A stretch of DNA of 64,000 nt from Streptomyces sp. NBC_00572 (GCF_026341815.1 NZ_JAPENX010000001.1:1116001-1180000), one strand, 5' to 3'; shown: positions 32,098 through 40,452, numbered from the stretch's first letter. The notes: generated from the letters alone by a model not told the origin. Program-made: numbers and translations.

Positions 32098-32916
32098 TCA
32101 GGGCTGCTGCGCCTTCTCCTCGCTCGGGATGAAGCGGCCGGTGCAACTGCGCCGGACGTCCTTCGGGAGGGCCGCGCACACCCAGACCGAACCGTTGTCG
32201 GGCGCCGCGATCAGTGGTGTGTAGACGTCCCGGTCGTAGTGCACGACGTCGGCCTGGGCGGCACCGTCGGAGTTGTTGACCACGACGGTGGCCCCGACCT
32301 GTGCGAAGGAGATCCGGCCCCAGGCGGCCCGGCAGGCCCGGCTGTAACGGAGCTCGATGACGAGGTCCTTGGGGATGGAACCGGTGCGCACGGTGACGGC
32401 GTCGGCGCCGCAGTTCATCTTCTTCGGGTCACGGCCCTCGCAGGCCGTGAGGGTGCAGCCGGTGGCCGGTCCCGCGACCGTCACGACGGGCTTCGGGCGA
32501 GGGGCGGCCGGCGGTTCGTCGGAGCCGGAGAGGGCGGCGTAGGAGATCGCGCCCACCCCCAGGAGGAGGGCCAGCACGAGCGACGCCCACTGGACGCGTC
32601 GCTTCCGGGGCGTCTCCGGCCCGGACTCCGCTCCGGCCTCGGATTCGGCCCCGGCCCCGGCCTCGGATTCCGGTGCCGCGCGCCGGGCGTCCTCCTCCGC
32701 CCAGAGGGCGAGCAGCGGAGCCGGATCGGTGTCGCAGAGCCGGGCGAGCCGCTCGACGGCGTCGCGCGGCGGGAACTGCTTGCCGTTGACCCAGCGTTCC
32801 CACGACGACTTGGCGTAGTGCGTCTTCTCGCTGAGCTGGACGAAGCTCGAACCCGACGCCTTCTTCAACGCGAGCAGCTCGCTCGCCAGGTCCTTGACCG
32901 ACCCCGCACGGTCCAT
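32098..32916 (-). CDS. XRE-family DNA-binding membrane protein with DUF2690 domain
   Basis: A 272-residue protein started at ATG 32916. Residues about 10-65 are a Cro/CI-type HTH (LASELLALKKASGSSFVQLSEKTHYAKSSWERWVNGK). An acidic linker and one membrane span (VQWASLVLALLLGVGAISYAAL, about 110-130) follow, then an exported DUF2690 domain with four cysteines (GCTLTACEGRDPKKMNCGA, RYSRACRAAWGRISFAQVGA). Such one-component membrane regulators are common in Streptomyces. An 8-bp inverted repeat upstream (32935-32971) may be its operator. Confidence 0.82.
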   Translation of the reverse strand: MDRAGSVKDLASELLALKKASGSSFVQLSEKTHYAKSSWERWVNGKQFPPRDAVERLARLCDTDPAPLLALWAEEDARRAAPESEAGAGAESEAGAESGPETPRKRRVQWASLVLALLLGVGAISYAALSGSDEPPAAPRPKPVVTVAGPATGCTLTACEGRDPKKMNCGADAVTVRTGSIPKDLVIELRYSRACRAAWGRISFAQVGATVVVNNSDGAAQADVVHYDRDVYTPLIAAPDNGSVWVCAALPKDVRRSCTGRFIPSEEKAQQP

Positions 32917-32934
32917 CTGTGACCGATTCCCCCT

Positions 32935-32971
32935 GATATGCATGTCCATGCCAGCCATGAACGTGCATATC
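32935..32971. promoter_or_regulatory. Inverted repeat GATATGCA / TGCATATC upstream of the XRE gene
   Basis: Two perfect 8-bp arms separated by 21 bp lie directly before the XRE/DUF2690 start, in an unusually A/T-rich stretch. The spacing would suit two dimer half-sites about three helical turns apart, an autoregulatory operator. Inference only. Confidence 0.35.
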
Positions 32972-33050
32972 CTAGAGCTCCGTAAGGGGTGCTCCACGCA
33001 ATCGGACATACCTGCGCCAAGCGCCCATCAGGCCGGAATCAGCCGGGTGT

Positions 33051-34139
33051 TCAGGCGCAGCAGTCGGGACCCAGCCCGCTCGGCAGCCGCTCGCCGCCGA
33101 AGACGGCGACGGTCGCCTCCTCGCCGCCGAGGGCCGCCACCGCGAGGAGGAGGGAGCCGGCCGTCCAGGCCGTCTGCTCCTCGGGCCACATGGCCTTGTC
33201 GCTGTCGGTGTCGCCCTCGAAGACGTACCCCGTCCAGTACATGCCGTTCTCGGCGCGCAGGTGCTGGATGTCCTGGAGGATCGTGAGAGCGCGGTCCGAT
33301 TCCCCCATCGCCCAGAGGGTGAGGGCGAGTTCGCAGCTCTCGCCGCCGGTGACCCACGGATTGGGGATCACGCAGCGCACGCCGAGGCCGGGCACGACGA
33401 ACGCGTCCCAGTCGGCCTCGATACGGGTCTTCGCCTCGGGTCCGGTGACCGCGCCGCCGAGGACCGGGTAGTACCAGTCCATCGAGTAGCGGGACTTGTC
33501 GAGGAAGCGCTCGGGGTGTCGGCGTATCGCGTGACCGAGGGCCCCGGTCGCCAACTCCCAGTCGGGCTGCGGCTCTTCACGGGTCTCGGCGATGGCGAGG
33601 GCGCAGCGGAGTGCCTGGTGGATCGAGGAACTGCCGGTGAGCAGCGCGTCGTTCACAGGCGTGCCGTCGGGCTCGCGCTTCCAGCCGATCTGACCGCCGG
33701 GCTGCTGGAGTCCGAGGACGAACTCGACGGCCGCGTAGACGGTGGGCCACATGCGGTCGAGGAAGGCGTCGTCGCCGGTGGACAGGTAGTGGTGCCAGAC
33801 GCCGACCGCGATGTACGCGACGAAGTTGGACTCCCGGCTCCGGTCGGTGACCTGGTCGGGCTCGCCGTCGTGGTAGGCGGCGTACCAGGAGCCGTCGCTG
33901 TTCTGGTGGCGGGCGAGCCACTCGTAGGCGCGGGCGGCGGCCGCGTGCTCGCCGGCCGCGTCCAGGGCCATGGCGGCCTCGGTGTGGTCCCACGGGTCGA
34001 GGTGGTGGCCCCGGAACCAGGGCAGGGCACCGTCCTCGCGCTGCACCGCGAGTATCCCGGTGACGGTCTCGGCGGCCTGCTCGGCCGTGAGCACTCCGGG
34101 CAGGACGAGGTGCTCGGCGATGCGCTCGGGAGAGGTCAC
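33051..34139 (-). CDS. Alpha/alpha-toroid protein (prenyltransferase/glycosidase-like fold)
   Basis: A 362-residue soluble protein. Its start GTG 34139 overlaps the methyltransferase stop (GTGA). Repeated helix pairs (ILAVQREDGALPWFRGHHLDPWDHTEAAMALDAAGEH, ARHQNSDGSWYAAY, FVLGLQQPGGQIGWKREPDG, EEQTAWTAGSLLLAVAAL) with W-DH, DGSW and QQ-GG motifs define an alpha6/alpha6 toroid as in glucoamylases and prenyltransferase beta subunits. There is no DxDD or zinc site of terpene cyclases or farnesyltransferases, so a carbohydrate-linked role fits better. It is last in a glycosyltransferase-methyltransferase-toroid operon. Confidence 0.75.
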   Translation of the reverse strand: MTSPERIAEHLVLPGVLTAEQAAETVTGILAVQREDGALPWFRGHHLDPWDHTEAAMALDAAGEHAAAARAYEWLARHQNSDGSWYAAYHDGEPDQVTDRSRESNFVAYIAVGVWHHYLSTGDDAFLDRMWPTVYAAVEFVLGLQQPGGQIGWKREPDGTPVNDALLTGSSSIHQALRCALAIAETREEPQPDWELATGALGHAIRRHPERFLDKSRYSMDWYYPVLGGAVTGPEAKTRIEADWDAFVVPGLGVRCVIPNPWVTGGESCELALTLWAMGESDRALTILQDIQHLRAENGMYWTGYVFEGDTDSDKAMWPEEQTAWTAGSLLLAVAALGGEEATVAVFGGERLPSGLGPDCCA

Positions 34140-34870
34140 TGGGTGTCGGCCTTGGGCAGGTGGGGCTTGGTCGCGTACGCCACGAAGCTCTTGCCGACGA
34201 CCGGGTTGAGCAGTTGCTCGGTGACCCGGGTCAGGGCGGGCTTCTTCATGATGTCCCAGACCAGGAGCTTGTGGTACGCGCGGACCGGCAGCGCCTTGTC
34301 GTTGTCGACGCCGAAGGCGCACTTCAGCCACCAGTACGGCGAGTGCAGCGCGTGCGCGTGGTGGGTGCCGTACGGCTTGAGGCCGGCCTGCCGGATCTTG
34401 CCGAGGAGTTCGTCGGCCTTGTAGATGCGGATGTGGCCGCCCTCGACCTCGTGGTACGCGTCGGAGAGCGTCCAGCAGATCTTCTCGGGGCCGTAGCGCG
34501 GGACGGTGATCGCGATCCGGCCGCCCGGCTTGAGGACGCGGACCATCTCGGCGAGGACGCCCTTGTCGTCCGGGATGTGCTCCATGACCTCGGAGATGAT
34601 GACGACGTCGAAGGACTCGTCGGGGAAGGGCAGGTTGAGGGCGTCGCCCTCCATCGCGGTGGCGGTCGCGCCCGCCGGGGCCTCCCCGGCCTCCTTCATG
34701 GCCGCGAACCACTTGGCGACCTCGCGGATCTCCTCGCCGTTCTGGTCGAGCGCCACGACCTGCGCACCGCGCCGGTAGCACTCGAAGGCATGCCGCCCCG
34801 CACCACAGCCCAGATCGAGCACACGGTCGCCGGGGGCGAGCGGGAAACGAGTGAAGTCGACGGTCAGCAC
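34136..34870 (-). CDS. Class I SAM-dependent methyltransferase
   Basis: A 244-residue methyltransferase from GTG 34870, with AGGA 6-8 nt upstream; the longer frame to 35230 runs through the intergenic region and is rejected. Motif I is VLDLGCGAGRHAFE, motif II VVALDQNGEE, then FDVVIISEVMEHIPDDKGVLAEMVRVLKPGGRIAITVP. The Methyltransf_11 pattern and the late PYWWLKCAFG suggest a glycolipid or polyprenyl-type acceptor. It lies between a GT4 glycosyltransferase and a toroid protein in one operon and may methylate the product of the former. Confidence 0.85.
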   Translation of the reverse strand: MLTVDFTRFPLAPGDRVLDLGCGAGRHAFECYRRGAQVVALDQNGEEIREVAKWFAAMKEAGEAPAGATATAMEGDALNLPFPDESFDVVIISEVMEHIPDDKGVLAEMVRVLKPGGRIAITVPRYGPEKICWTLSDAYHEVEGGHIRIYKADELLGKIRQAGLKPYGTHHAHALHSPYWWLKCAFGVDNDKALPVRAYHKLLVWDIMKKPALTRVTEQLLNPVVGKSFVAYATKPHLPKADTQ

Positions 34871-35030
34871 GAGATCCTGCTTTCGCGGTTGGGGAGTCGG
34901 GGTGGGCGGGCGCCGCCGGGTTGTGGGCGGGTGTCGCCGATGACGGCCGGTTGTGGGCAATCGTTCCGCGGGGCGGAACGGGTGGGCACAACCCCACCAC
35001 CGGGGTTCACCCGGCAACGGCGGCGAGGTG

Positions 35031-36365
35031 TCACCGGCGGGCTCCGGCTCCCTGACGGGCGACCGCCTCGCGGTACAGGTCAGCGGTGCCTTGGGCGGCG
35101 CGCGCCCAGGTGAACCGGGACAGCACCCGTTCCCGCCCGGCAGCGCCGAGCCGCGCCCGCAGGGCAGAGTCCCCCAGCACCCGACCCAGCGCCGCGGCCA
35201 GCGCCCCCGCATCCCCCGGCGGGACCGCAAGACACGTCTCGCCGTCGACCCCCGCGACCTCGGGAATCGCCCCGCCGGTCGTGGCGACCAGCGGCGTCCC
35301 CGTAGCCATCGCCTCGGCCGCCGGCAGCGAGAACCCCTCGTACAGCGACGGCACGCAGGAGACCTGCGCCGACCGCACCAGGTCGACGAGCTCCGCGTCG
35401 CTGATGCCCTTGACGAACTCGACGGCGCCGTCGAGCCCGTACCGCTCGATCGCGGCGGCGACGGGGCCGTCCTCGGCGCGCTTGCCGACGACGACGAGGT
35501 GCGCGTCGGGGTTCTCGGTGCGGAGCTTGGCGAGCGCCTCGATCAGGTGGATGAGGCCCTTGAGCGGGACGTCGGCACTGGAGGTGGTGACGATCCGGCC
35601 GGGGATCTCGGCGACGGAGGGGTCGGGCGACCAGAGGTCGGTGTCGGCGCCGATGTGGACGACCCGGATGCGGTCGTCGCGTACGCCGAGGTGGTCGACG
35701 ATCTCCTGCCGGGAGGTGCCGGAGACGGTGAGCACGGACGGCAGCCGGCGGGCGACGCGCTTCTGCATGCGGGTGAAGGCGTACCAGCGGCGGACGGACG
35801 CGCGCCGCTTCCAGTCGGCGGCGGCGTCGATCTCCAGCTGCCGGTCGACGGTGATGGGGTGGTGGATCGTGGTGACGAGCGGGGCGCCGATCGCGCGCGG
35901 GCCGCCGAGGAGCCCGTACCCGAGGGTCTGGTTGTCGTGGACGACGTCGAAGTCGCCGCGGCGGGCGGCGAGCGTGCGCCGGGCCCGCAGGGAGAAGGTG
36001 AGGGGCTCGGGGAAACCGCCGGTCCACATGGTGGCGACTTCGAGCGCGTCGATCCAGTCGCGGTACTCGTCCCGCTTCGGCGTCCGGAAGGGGTCCGGCG
36101 AGCGGTAGAGGTCGAGGCTGGCGATCTCGGTGAGCGTGAGACCCGCGAGGTCCTCGCCCTCGTCGAGGACGGGGTACGGCTGGGAGCCGATGACCTCGAC
36201 GCTGTGCCCGAGGCGGGCGAGTTCGCGGGAGAGGTGCCGGACGTAGACGCCCTGACCGCCGCAGAAGGGGTTCCCCTTGTACGTGAGGAGAGCGATCCGC
36301 AACGGACCGTCACCGGCAGCGGTGACGCCCTGTCGGGGGCTTGCCTCTATGGCCTCAGCGGTCAT
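35031..36365 (-). CDS. GT4-family glycosyltransferase
   Basis: A 444-residue GT-B enzyme. The N-terminal acceptor half begins IALLTYKGNPFCGGQGVYVRHLSRELARLGHSVEVIG. The C-terminal donor half shows SSADVPLKGLIHLIEALAKL, HLVVVGKRAEDGP and the GT4 EX7E motif region CVPSLYEGFSLPAAEAMATGTPLVATTGGAIPE. It should transfer a nucleotide-activated sugar. First gene of a three-gene operon; a KstR box (36420-36433) lies 55 bp upstream, in the region shared with kstR, so this operon may be under sterol control. Confidence 0.88.
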   Translation of the reverse strand: MTAEAIEASPRQGVTAAGDGPLRIALLTYKGNPFCGGQGVYVRHLSRELARLGHSVEVIGSQPYPVLDEGEDLAGLTLTEIASLDLYRSPDPFRTPKRDEYRDWIDALEVATMWTGGFPEPLTFSLRARRTLAARRGDFDVVHDNQTLGYGLLGGPRAIGAPLVTTIHHPITVDRQLEIDAAADWKRRASVRRWYAFTRMQKRVARRLPSVLTVSGTSRQEIVDHLGVRDDRIRVVHIGADTDLWSPDPSVAEIPGRIVTTSSADVPLKGLIHLIEALAKLRTENPDAHLVVVGKRAEDGPVAAAIERYGLDGAVEFVKGISDAELVDLVRSAQVSCVPSLYEGFSLPAAEAMATGTPLVATTGGAIPEVAGVDGETCLAVPPGDAGALAAALGRVLGDSALRARLGAAGRERVLSRFTWARAAQGTADLYREAVARQGAGARR

Positions 36366-36419
36366 GCGCGACCCCCTTCGAGCGTGAGTTTCGCCGGAGC
36401 GTAACCGCTCGCGCTAATC

Positions 36420-36433
36420 TAGAACAAGTTACA
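36420..36433. promoter_or_regulatory. KstR box between glycosyltransferase operon and kstR
   Basis: TAGAACAAGTTACA fits TnnAACnnGTTnnA at every defined position. It is 55 bp from the glycosyltransferase start and 160 bp from the kstR start. It could serve kstR autoregulation, control of the glycosyltransferase operon, or both. Confidence 0.68.
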
Positions 36434-36435
36434 GA

Positions 36436-36473
36436 CTTGATCGTTCTTGATCTCTGGCTTGATCTCCTTGATC
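36436..36473. repeat. Four direct repeats of CTTGATC
   Basis: CTTGATC occurs at 36436, 36446, 36458 and 36467, with steps of 10, 12 and 9 bp, roughly one helical turn apart. The cluster lies immediately beside the KstR box and before kstR. Evenly phased direct repeats suggest a cooperative DNA-binding site. Confidence 0.6.
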
Positions 36474-36491
36474 CTTCAAGGAGGACAGAAT

Positions 36492-36505
36492 CTACCGGCA
36501 GGTAG
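36492..36505. promoter_or_regulatory. Palindrome CTACCGGCAGGTAG upstream of kstR
   Basis: Perfect 5-bp arms (CTACC/GGTAG) around GGCA, about 90 bp before the kstR start. Possible operator or chance; no partner known. Confidence 0.25.
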
Positions 36506-36592
36506 CTCCGTGGTGAGAGCCGGAACAGGTGATTCGCGCCACGGCGCCCACACCGCCATACTGTCGCTCCCCACCGCACGGAACGGGACCTC

Positions 36593-37219
36593 ATGACCGC
36601 AGACAACAGAGCGGACCTCAGACCCGCGTCGCCGCCCCTCACGGAGCGCCAGGAGGCGCGGCGCCGCCGCATCCTGAACGCCAGCGCCCAGCTCGCGGCG
36701 CGGGGCGGCTTCGACGCCGTGCAGATGCGGGAGGTCGCCGAGGCGGCCGGAGTGGCTCTGGGGACGCTGTACCGCTACTTCCCCTCCAAGATCCACCTGC
36801 TCGTGGCGACCATGCAGGACCAGCTCCAGCACATGCACACCACCCTGCGGAAGCGGCCGCCGGCGGGCGCCGACCCGGCGGAGCGGGTCGCGGAGACGCT
36901 GATGCGGGCCTTCCGCGCGCTCCAGCGCGAACCGCAGCTCGCCGACGCGATGGTGCGGGCGCTGACCTTCGCGGACCGCGGCGTGAGCCCCGAGGTCGAC
37001 ACGGTCTCACGCCTGACGACGGCGATCATCCTGGACGCGATGGGGGCGGAGCACCCGACGCCGGAGCAGCTCTCGGCGGTCCGGGTGATCGAGCACACCT
37101 GGCACTCGGCGCTGATCACCTGGCTGTCGGGGCGCGCCTCGATCGCACAGGTGAAGATCGACATCGAGACGGTCTGCAGGCTGATCGACCTGACGGCGCC
37201 GACACCAACGCCGTCGTAG
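36593..37219 (+). CDS. kstR: TetR-family repressor KstR (sterol catabolism)
   Basis: A 208-residue TetR regulator. The HTH (about residues 38-70: GGFDAVQMREVAEAAGVALGTLYRYFPSKIHLLV) is almost the same as mycobacterial KstR (Rv3574), and the C-terminal ligand domain keeps its pattern too (TEAMTRA-like ADAMVRALTFADRGVSPEVDTV, ARVI-like VRVIEHTWHSALITWLSGRAS). KstR represses sterol catabolic genes until a 3-oxo-cholestenoyl-CoA-type ligand binds. At least five KstR-like boxes lie elsewhere in this window at genes of the matching pathway. No strong SD (GGGACC) precedes ATG 36593. Confidence 0.88.
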   Translation: MTADNRADLRPASPPLTERQEARRRRILNASAQLAARGGFDAVQMREVAEAAGVALGTLYRYFPSKIHLLVATMQDQLQHMHTTLRKRPPAGADPAERVAETLMRAFRALQREPQLADAMVRALTFADRGVSPEVDTVSRLTTAIILDAMGAEHPTPEQLSAVRVIEHTWHSALITWLSGRASIAQVKIDIETVCRLIDLTAPTPTPS

Positions 37220-37286
37220 TCGCGGCACAGTCGGGTCGCACGGGCGCAGTCGCCGCCCGAACTCCACCCCCACGCCCGTCCCCGCC

Positions 37287-37314
37287 GCGGAATCCATGGC
37301 GCGGAATCCATGGC
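37287..37314. repeat. Two tandem copies of a 14-bp repeat
   Basis: GCGGAATCCATGGC is present twice in direct succession in the gap between kstR and the converging lipoprotein gene. No coding role. Confidence 0.7.
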
Positions 37315-37379
37315 GCGCCGATGACCGTCCCGCTCGCGCCCCCGGCGGTTGGCGCACCGGGGACGCGAGCGGCACCGGG

Positions 37380-37913
37380 TCAGGAGGTCTTGGCCTTCGC
37401 GTTGGCCTCCGCGATGACGGCCGCGCACGCCGGGCTGCTGTCGACGGCGACGAACATCACCAGCTTCAGCGGACCGGCCGAGTGGTTGCTGGCCTGGAGC
37501 TGCCAGCTGCTCTTCTTCAGGGACTTGATCACCGAACCGGCCGCCCCGGAGCTCCGCTCCTCGTTCCAGCCACCCTTGGTCAGGGTCGCGACCGTGGCCG
37601 TGTAGGACTTCGCCGGGTCCGTCGCCTTCTCACCGTCGGCCGTCCAGCTGACCATGCAGTCCTTGGCCTCGGCCGGGATCTGCTCGCCCGAGGAGTCCTG
37701 CGTGAAGCCGGCCCCCGTCGCCGCGTCGGTGATCTCCTTGGTGACCGCGGTCCCGGTGAGCCGCTCGTCGCCGCCCGAACCGCCGGAGCCGCCCGTGGCG
37801 CTCGAACCCGCCGACGACGAGCCGCCCTTGGCCGTACCGCCGCCCTCACTTCCGCAACCGGCGACCAGCAGAACCACTCCGGCGGCCGCGGCCACCCACT
37901 TCGCCTTGCGCAC
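37380..37913 (-). CDS. Putative lipoprotein (tandem paralogue 1)
   Basis: A 177-residue lipoprotein from GTG 37913 (GGGAGT upstream). The signal peptide ends LLVAGC (Cys near residue 20), followed by a Gly/Ser/Thr tether of about 40 residues. The exported domain has two cysteines (AKDCMVSW, SPACAAV), GGWNEERS and LKKSSWQLQASNHSAG. The adjacent lipoprotein at 38013-38600 shows the same layout (C, GGT..FVSLKKRGWTLYARH, C), so the two are probably divergent tandem paralogues. Function unknown. Confidence 0.72.
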   Translation of the reverse strand: MRKAKWVAAAAGVVLLVAGCGSEGGGTAKGGSSSAGSSATGGSGGSGGDERLTGTAVTKEITDAATGAGFTQDSSGEQIPAEAKDCMVSWTADGEKATDPAKSYTATVATLTKGGWNEERSSGAAGSVIKSLKKSSWQLQASNHSAGPLKLVMFVAVDSSPACAAVIAEANAKAKTS

Positions 37914-38012
37914 GACACTCCCAAAAAGGCATGTACGACGGCCTCTTGCCCCCGTTTTCAACGGCACAGTTTTGCACGTGGGAACGGGCGACGTGCGCAA
38001 CGGCGCCCTATG

Positions 38013-38600
38013 TCAGGACTGTTCGGCGTCCGGCCCGAACAGTGTCTCCCGCTCCCCCTTGCTGAACTTGGCCATGCACGCGTCCTCCGAAGCCTGCAGG
38101 GAGATCATCTCTATGCTCATCGCCTGCTGCGCGCTGGTGTGACGGGCGTACAGCGTCCAGCCACGCTTCTTGAGCGAGACGAAGGTCAGGGTGCCCCCGT
38201 GCTCGTCGAGCTTCTCCACCTGGCGGTTCCCCTCGGTCCACTTCTCGCCGACGAGGGCGGCGACCGCCTTCTTGAAGCTGTCGCGCGAGCCGTCGACGGG
38301 AGGGCCGAGGTACTGCCATGCGGCGGTGCAGGCGGCGGCGCGCTCCGCGAGCCGCTCCCGCTCCGTGGACGGGGTGGGACCCGGCGTGGAACCCGTGGGG
38401 GTCGGCCCGCCGAGCCCCGGAAGGTCGGACTTCGGCAGTCCCGACTTCTCCACGGCGGCGACGATCTCCGCGTGCGCCGCCTCACGGCCGAAGGCGGAGG
38501 ACCCGCCCCCGGCCCCCGCGCCGGTCCCGCATCCCGCCCCGAGGAGGAGCACCGCCGTCGCGCCCGCGACCGTCGCCCACCGTCTGTCCCGACCCCACAT
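38013..38600 (-). CDS. Putative lipoprotein (tandem paralogue 2)
   Basis: A 195-residue lipoprotein from ATG 38600. The signal peptide ends LLLGAGC (Cys near residue 24). A Pro/Thr-rich linker (GGPTPTGSTPGPTPSTE) precedes a domain with CTAAWQYLG, EKWTEGNRQVEKLDEHGGTLTFVSLKKRGWTLYARH and ASEDACMAKF. It resembles the neighbouring lipoprotein 1 in the order Cys, Lys-Lys-x-x-Trp strand, Cys. It ends about 100 nt upstream of lipoprotein 1, so both may be one transcript. Function unknown. Confidence 0.7.
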   Translation of the reverse strand: MWGRDRRWATVAGATAVLLLGAGCGTGAGAGGGSSAFGREAAHAEIVAAVEKSGLPKSDLPGLGGPTPTGSTPGPTPSTERERLAERAAACTAAWQYLGPPVDGSRDSFKKAVAALVGEKWTEGNRQVEKLDEHGGTLTFVSLKKRGWTLYARHTSAQQAMSIEMISLQASEDACMAKFSKGERETLFGPDAEQS

Positions 38601-38711
38601 GCCTGCCCCGCTCCCTGCGCGTACGTACGTGTGCCGAGGGAGTGTCACACACGCGGTACGCGCAGGTCACGGCGGTTCCGGCCCGGAGGGTCCGGGGCGC
38701 GGCCGGGCCGG

Positions 38712-38945
38712 CTACTCCTCCGGTGGGAACACCGGCTCCCCGCTGTCCGCGACGGTGATCAGGATCGCCTCCACCGGGCACCCCTCGGCCGCCGCGAGCA
38801 GTGCCTCACCCGCGTCCGACTCCGCCTCCGCCGGGTGGGACTGGCGGGCGGTGTCGAGGCGGAAGCCGTCCGGGGCGTGGTTGACGCACATGCCGGAGCC
38901 GATGCAGATGCTCCGGTCGACCTCGACGTGCCAGCGGTCGCCCAT
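38712..38945 (-). CDS. Ferredoxin ([3Fe-4S]-type, P450 redox partner class)
   Basis: A 77-residue ferredoxin. The cluster motif is CIGSGMCVNHAP followed by GCPVEAI; three cysteines in C-x5-C...C-P order are the hallmark of actinobacterial [3Fe-4S] ferredoxins that feed P450s. Its ATG (38945) overlaps the aldehyde dehydrogenase stop as TGATG; GTG 38948 is an alternative start. The only P450 in the window is CYP125 at 51847, which carries the same type of regulatory box, making it the likely electron acceptor. Confidence 0.88.
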   Translation of the reverse strand: MGDRWHVEVDRSICIGSGMCVNHAPDGFRLDTARQSHPAEAESDAGEALLAAAEGCPVEAILITVADSGEPVFPPEE

Positions 38946-40408
38946 CACGCGCCGCCCTCGTAGCCGCCCGGCAGGTGGATCATCTTGTGCTCCAGGTACT
39001 CGCCGAAGCCCTCGGGGCCGAACTCCCGCCCCAGGCCGGAGTTCTTGTAGCCGCCGAAGGGGCCGAGCATGTCCAGGCTGAAGGTGTTGACGTTGAAGGT
39101 GCCGGTGCGCACGCCCCGGGCGAAGTCGATGCCGTGCTCCACGTCCCCGGTCCAGACGCTACCGCTGAGACCGAAGTCGGAGTCGTTCGCGATCCGGTGT
39201 GCCTCGGCCTCGTCCCCGTACGGCAGGAGGCAGATGACCGGGCCGAAGATCTCCTCGCGGGCGATCCGCATGGAGTTGTCGACGCCGCCGAAGAGGGTCG
39301 GCTCGACGTACCAGCCGCGATCGAGCCCGGCGGGGCGTCCGCCGCCGGAGAGGACCTTGGCGCCCTCCTCCTGGCCGATCCGGATGTAGTCGAGGGAGCG
39401 CTGCTGCTGGCGCTGGGCGACGAGCGGGCCGACCTGGGTGGCCGGGTCGAGCGGGTCGCCGACGACGAGCGCGCCGGCCGCCGCGGCGAAGGCCTCGGCG
39501 ATCTCCTCGTACCGGGAGCGGGGGACGAGGATCCGGGTCTGGGCGACGCAGGCCTGGCCGTTGTTCATCCAGGCGGCCGGGACGATCCCGGCGACGGCGG
39601 TCGCGAGGTCGGCGTCGGGCAGGATCACGGCGGCCGACTTGCCGCCGAGTTCGAGGGTGACGCGGGTGAGGTTGCGGGCGGCGACCTCCATGACGCGTTT
39701 GCCGGCGGCGACCGAGCCGGTGAAGGAGACCTTGTCGACGCCGGGGTGGCCGACGAGGTACTCGCTGACCTCGCGGTCGGCGGGCAGGATGCTGAGCACG
39801 CCCTCGGGCAGCCCGGCCTCGGTGGCGATGTCGGCGAGGATGTACGAGTCGAGGGGCGACTCCGGCGACGGCTTGAGGACCACCGTGCAGCCGGCCAGCA
39901 GTGCGGGCCCCAGCTTGGCGGCGGCGGTGAACTGCGGCACGTTCCACGGGACGACGGCCGCGACGACACCGACCGGCTCGCGCCGCACGAGCAGCGGCCC
40001 GAGGATGCCGCCCCGCCGCTCCTCGTACGTGAAGTCGCGGGCGACGGTGATCGCCGCGTCCCAGACCATCATCGCGCCGAGCGCCTGGGCGAGCACGGAC
40101 CAGGAGTACGGGGAGCCGTTCTGCGCGCTGATGGAGCGGGCTATCTCCTCGTGGCGCACGGCGATCGCGTCCTTGATGCGGCTGACGACCGCGATCCGCT
40201 CCTCCACCGTCATCCGGGGCCAGGGCCCCTCGTCGAAGGCCCGGCGGGCGGCGGCCACGGCCCGGTCGACATCGGCGGCGGAGGCGTGCGGGACACGGCC
40301 GATGACCTCCTCGGTGTGCGGGGAGACGACCTCGATGACGTCCTCGCCGAGCGGGTCGGTCAACTCCCCGCCGATGAACAGCTTTCCGTGCTCCACAAGC
40401 TCGGTCAT
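38945..40408 (-). CDS. NAD(P)+-dependent aldehyde dehydrogenase
   Basis: A 487-residue ALDH. Motifs include PWNVPQ, KPSPESPLDS, FTGSVAAGKRV, the general base Glu in LELGGKSA and the nucleophile Cys in NNGQACVAQTRI, then EEIFGPV and GGYKNSGLGREFG. It oxidises an aldehyde to the acid. It is co-transcribed with a P450-type ferredoxin, and its promoter shows a one-mismatch KstR box, so oxidation of the sterol C26 aldehyde to the carboxylate is a reasonable inference. It resembles Rv0223c/betaine-type ALDHs of mycobacteria. Confidence 0.9.
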   Translation of the reverse strand: MTELVEHGKLFIGGELTDPLGEDVIEVVSPHTEEVIGRVPHASAADVDRAVAAARRAFDEGPWPRMTVEERIAVVSRIKDAIAVRHEEIARSISAQNGSPYSWSVLAQALGAMMVWDAAITVARDFTYEERRGGILGPLLVRREPVGVVAAVVPWNVPQFTAAAKLGPALLAGCTVVLKPSPESPLDSYILADIATEAGLPEGVLSILPADREVSEYLVGHPGVDKVSFTGSVAAGKRVMEVAARNLTRVTLELGGKSAAVILPDADLATAVAGIVPAAWMNNGQACVAQTRILVPRSRYEEIAEAFAAAAGALVVGDPLDPATQVGPLVAQRQQQRSLDYIRIGQEEGAKVLSGGGRPAGLDRGWYVEPTLFGGVDNSMRIAREEIFGPVICLLPYGDEAEAHRIANDSDFGLSGSVWTGDVEHGIDFARGVRTGTFNVNTFSLDMLGPFGGYKNSGLGREFGPEGFGEYLEHKMIHLPGGYEGGA

Positions 40409-40437
40409 GACCGCCGCCTTCTGAGGGGAGTTAATTC

Positions 40438-40452
40438 CTGACGATGTCTCAG
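40438..40452. promoter_or_regulatory. Degenerate copy of the recurrent palindrome (CTGACGATGTCTCAG)
   Basis: One arm mismatch relative to CTGAC...GTCAG. It lies between the divergent ALDH and MBL genes and overlaps by two bases the AGAACTG/CAGTTCT palindrome. Weakest member of the family. Confidence 0.3.
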
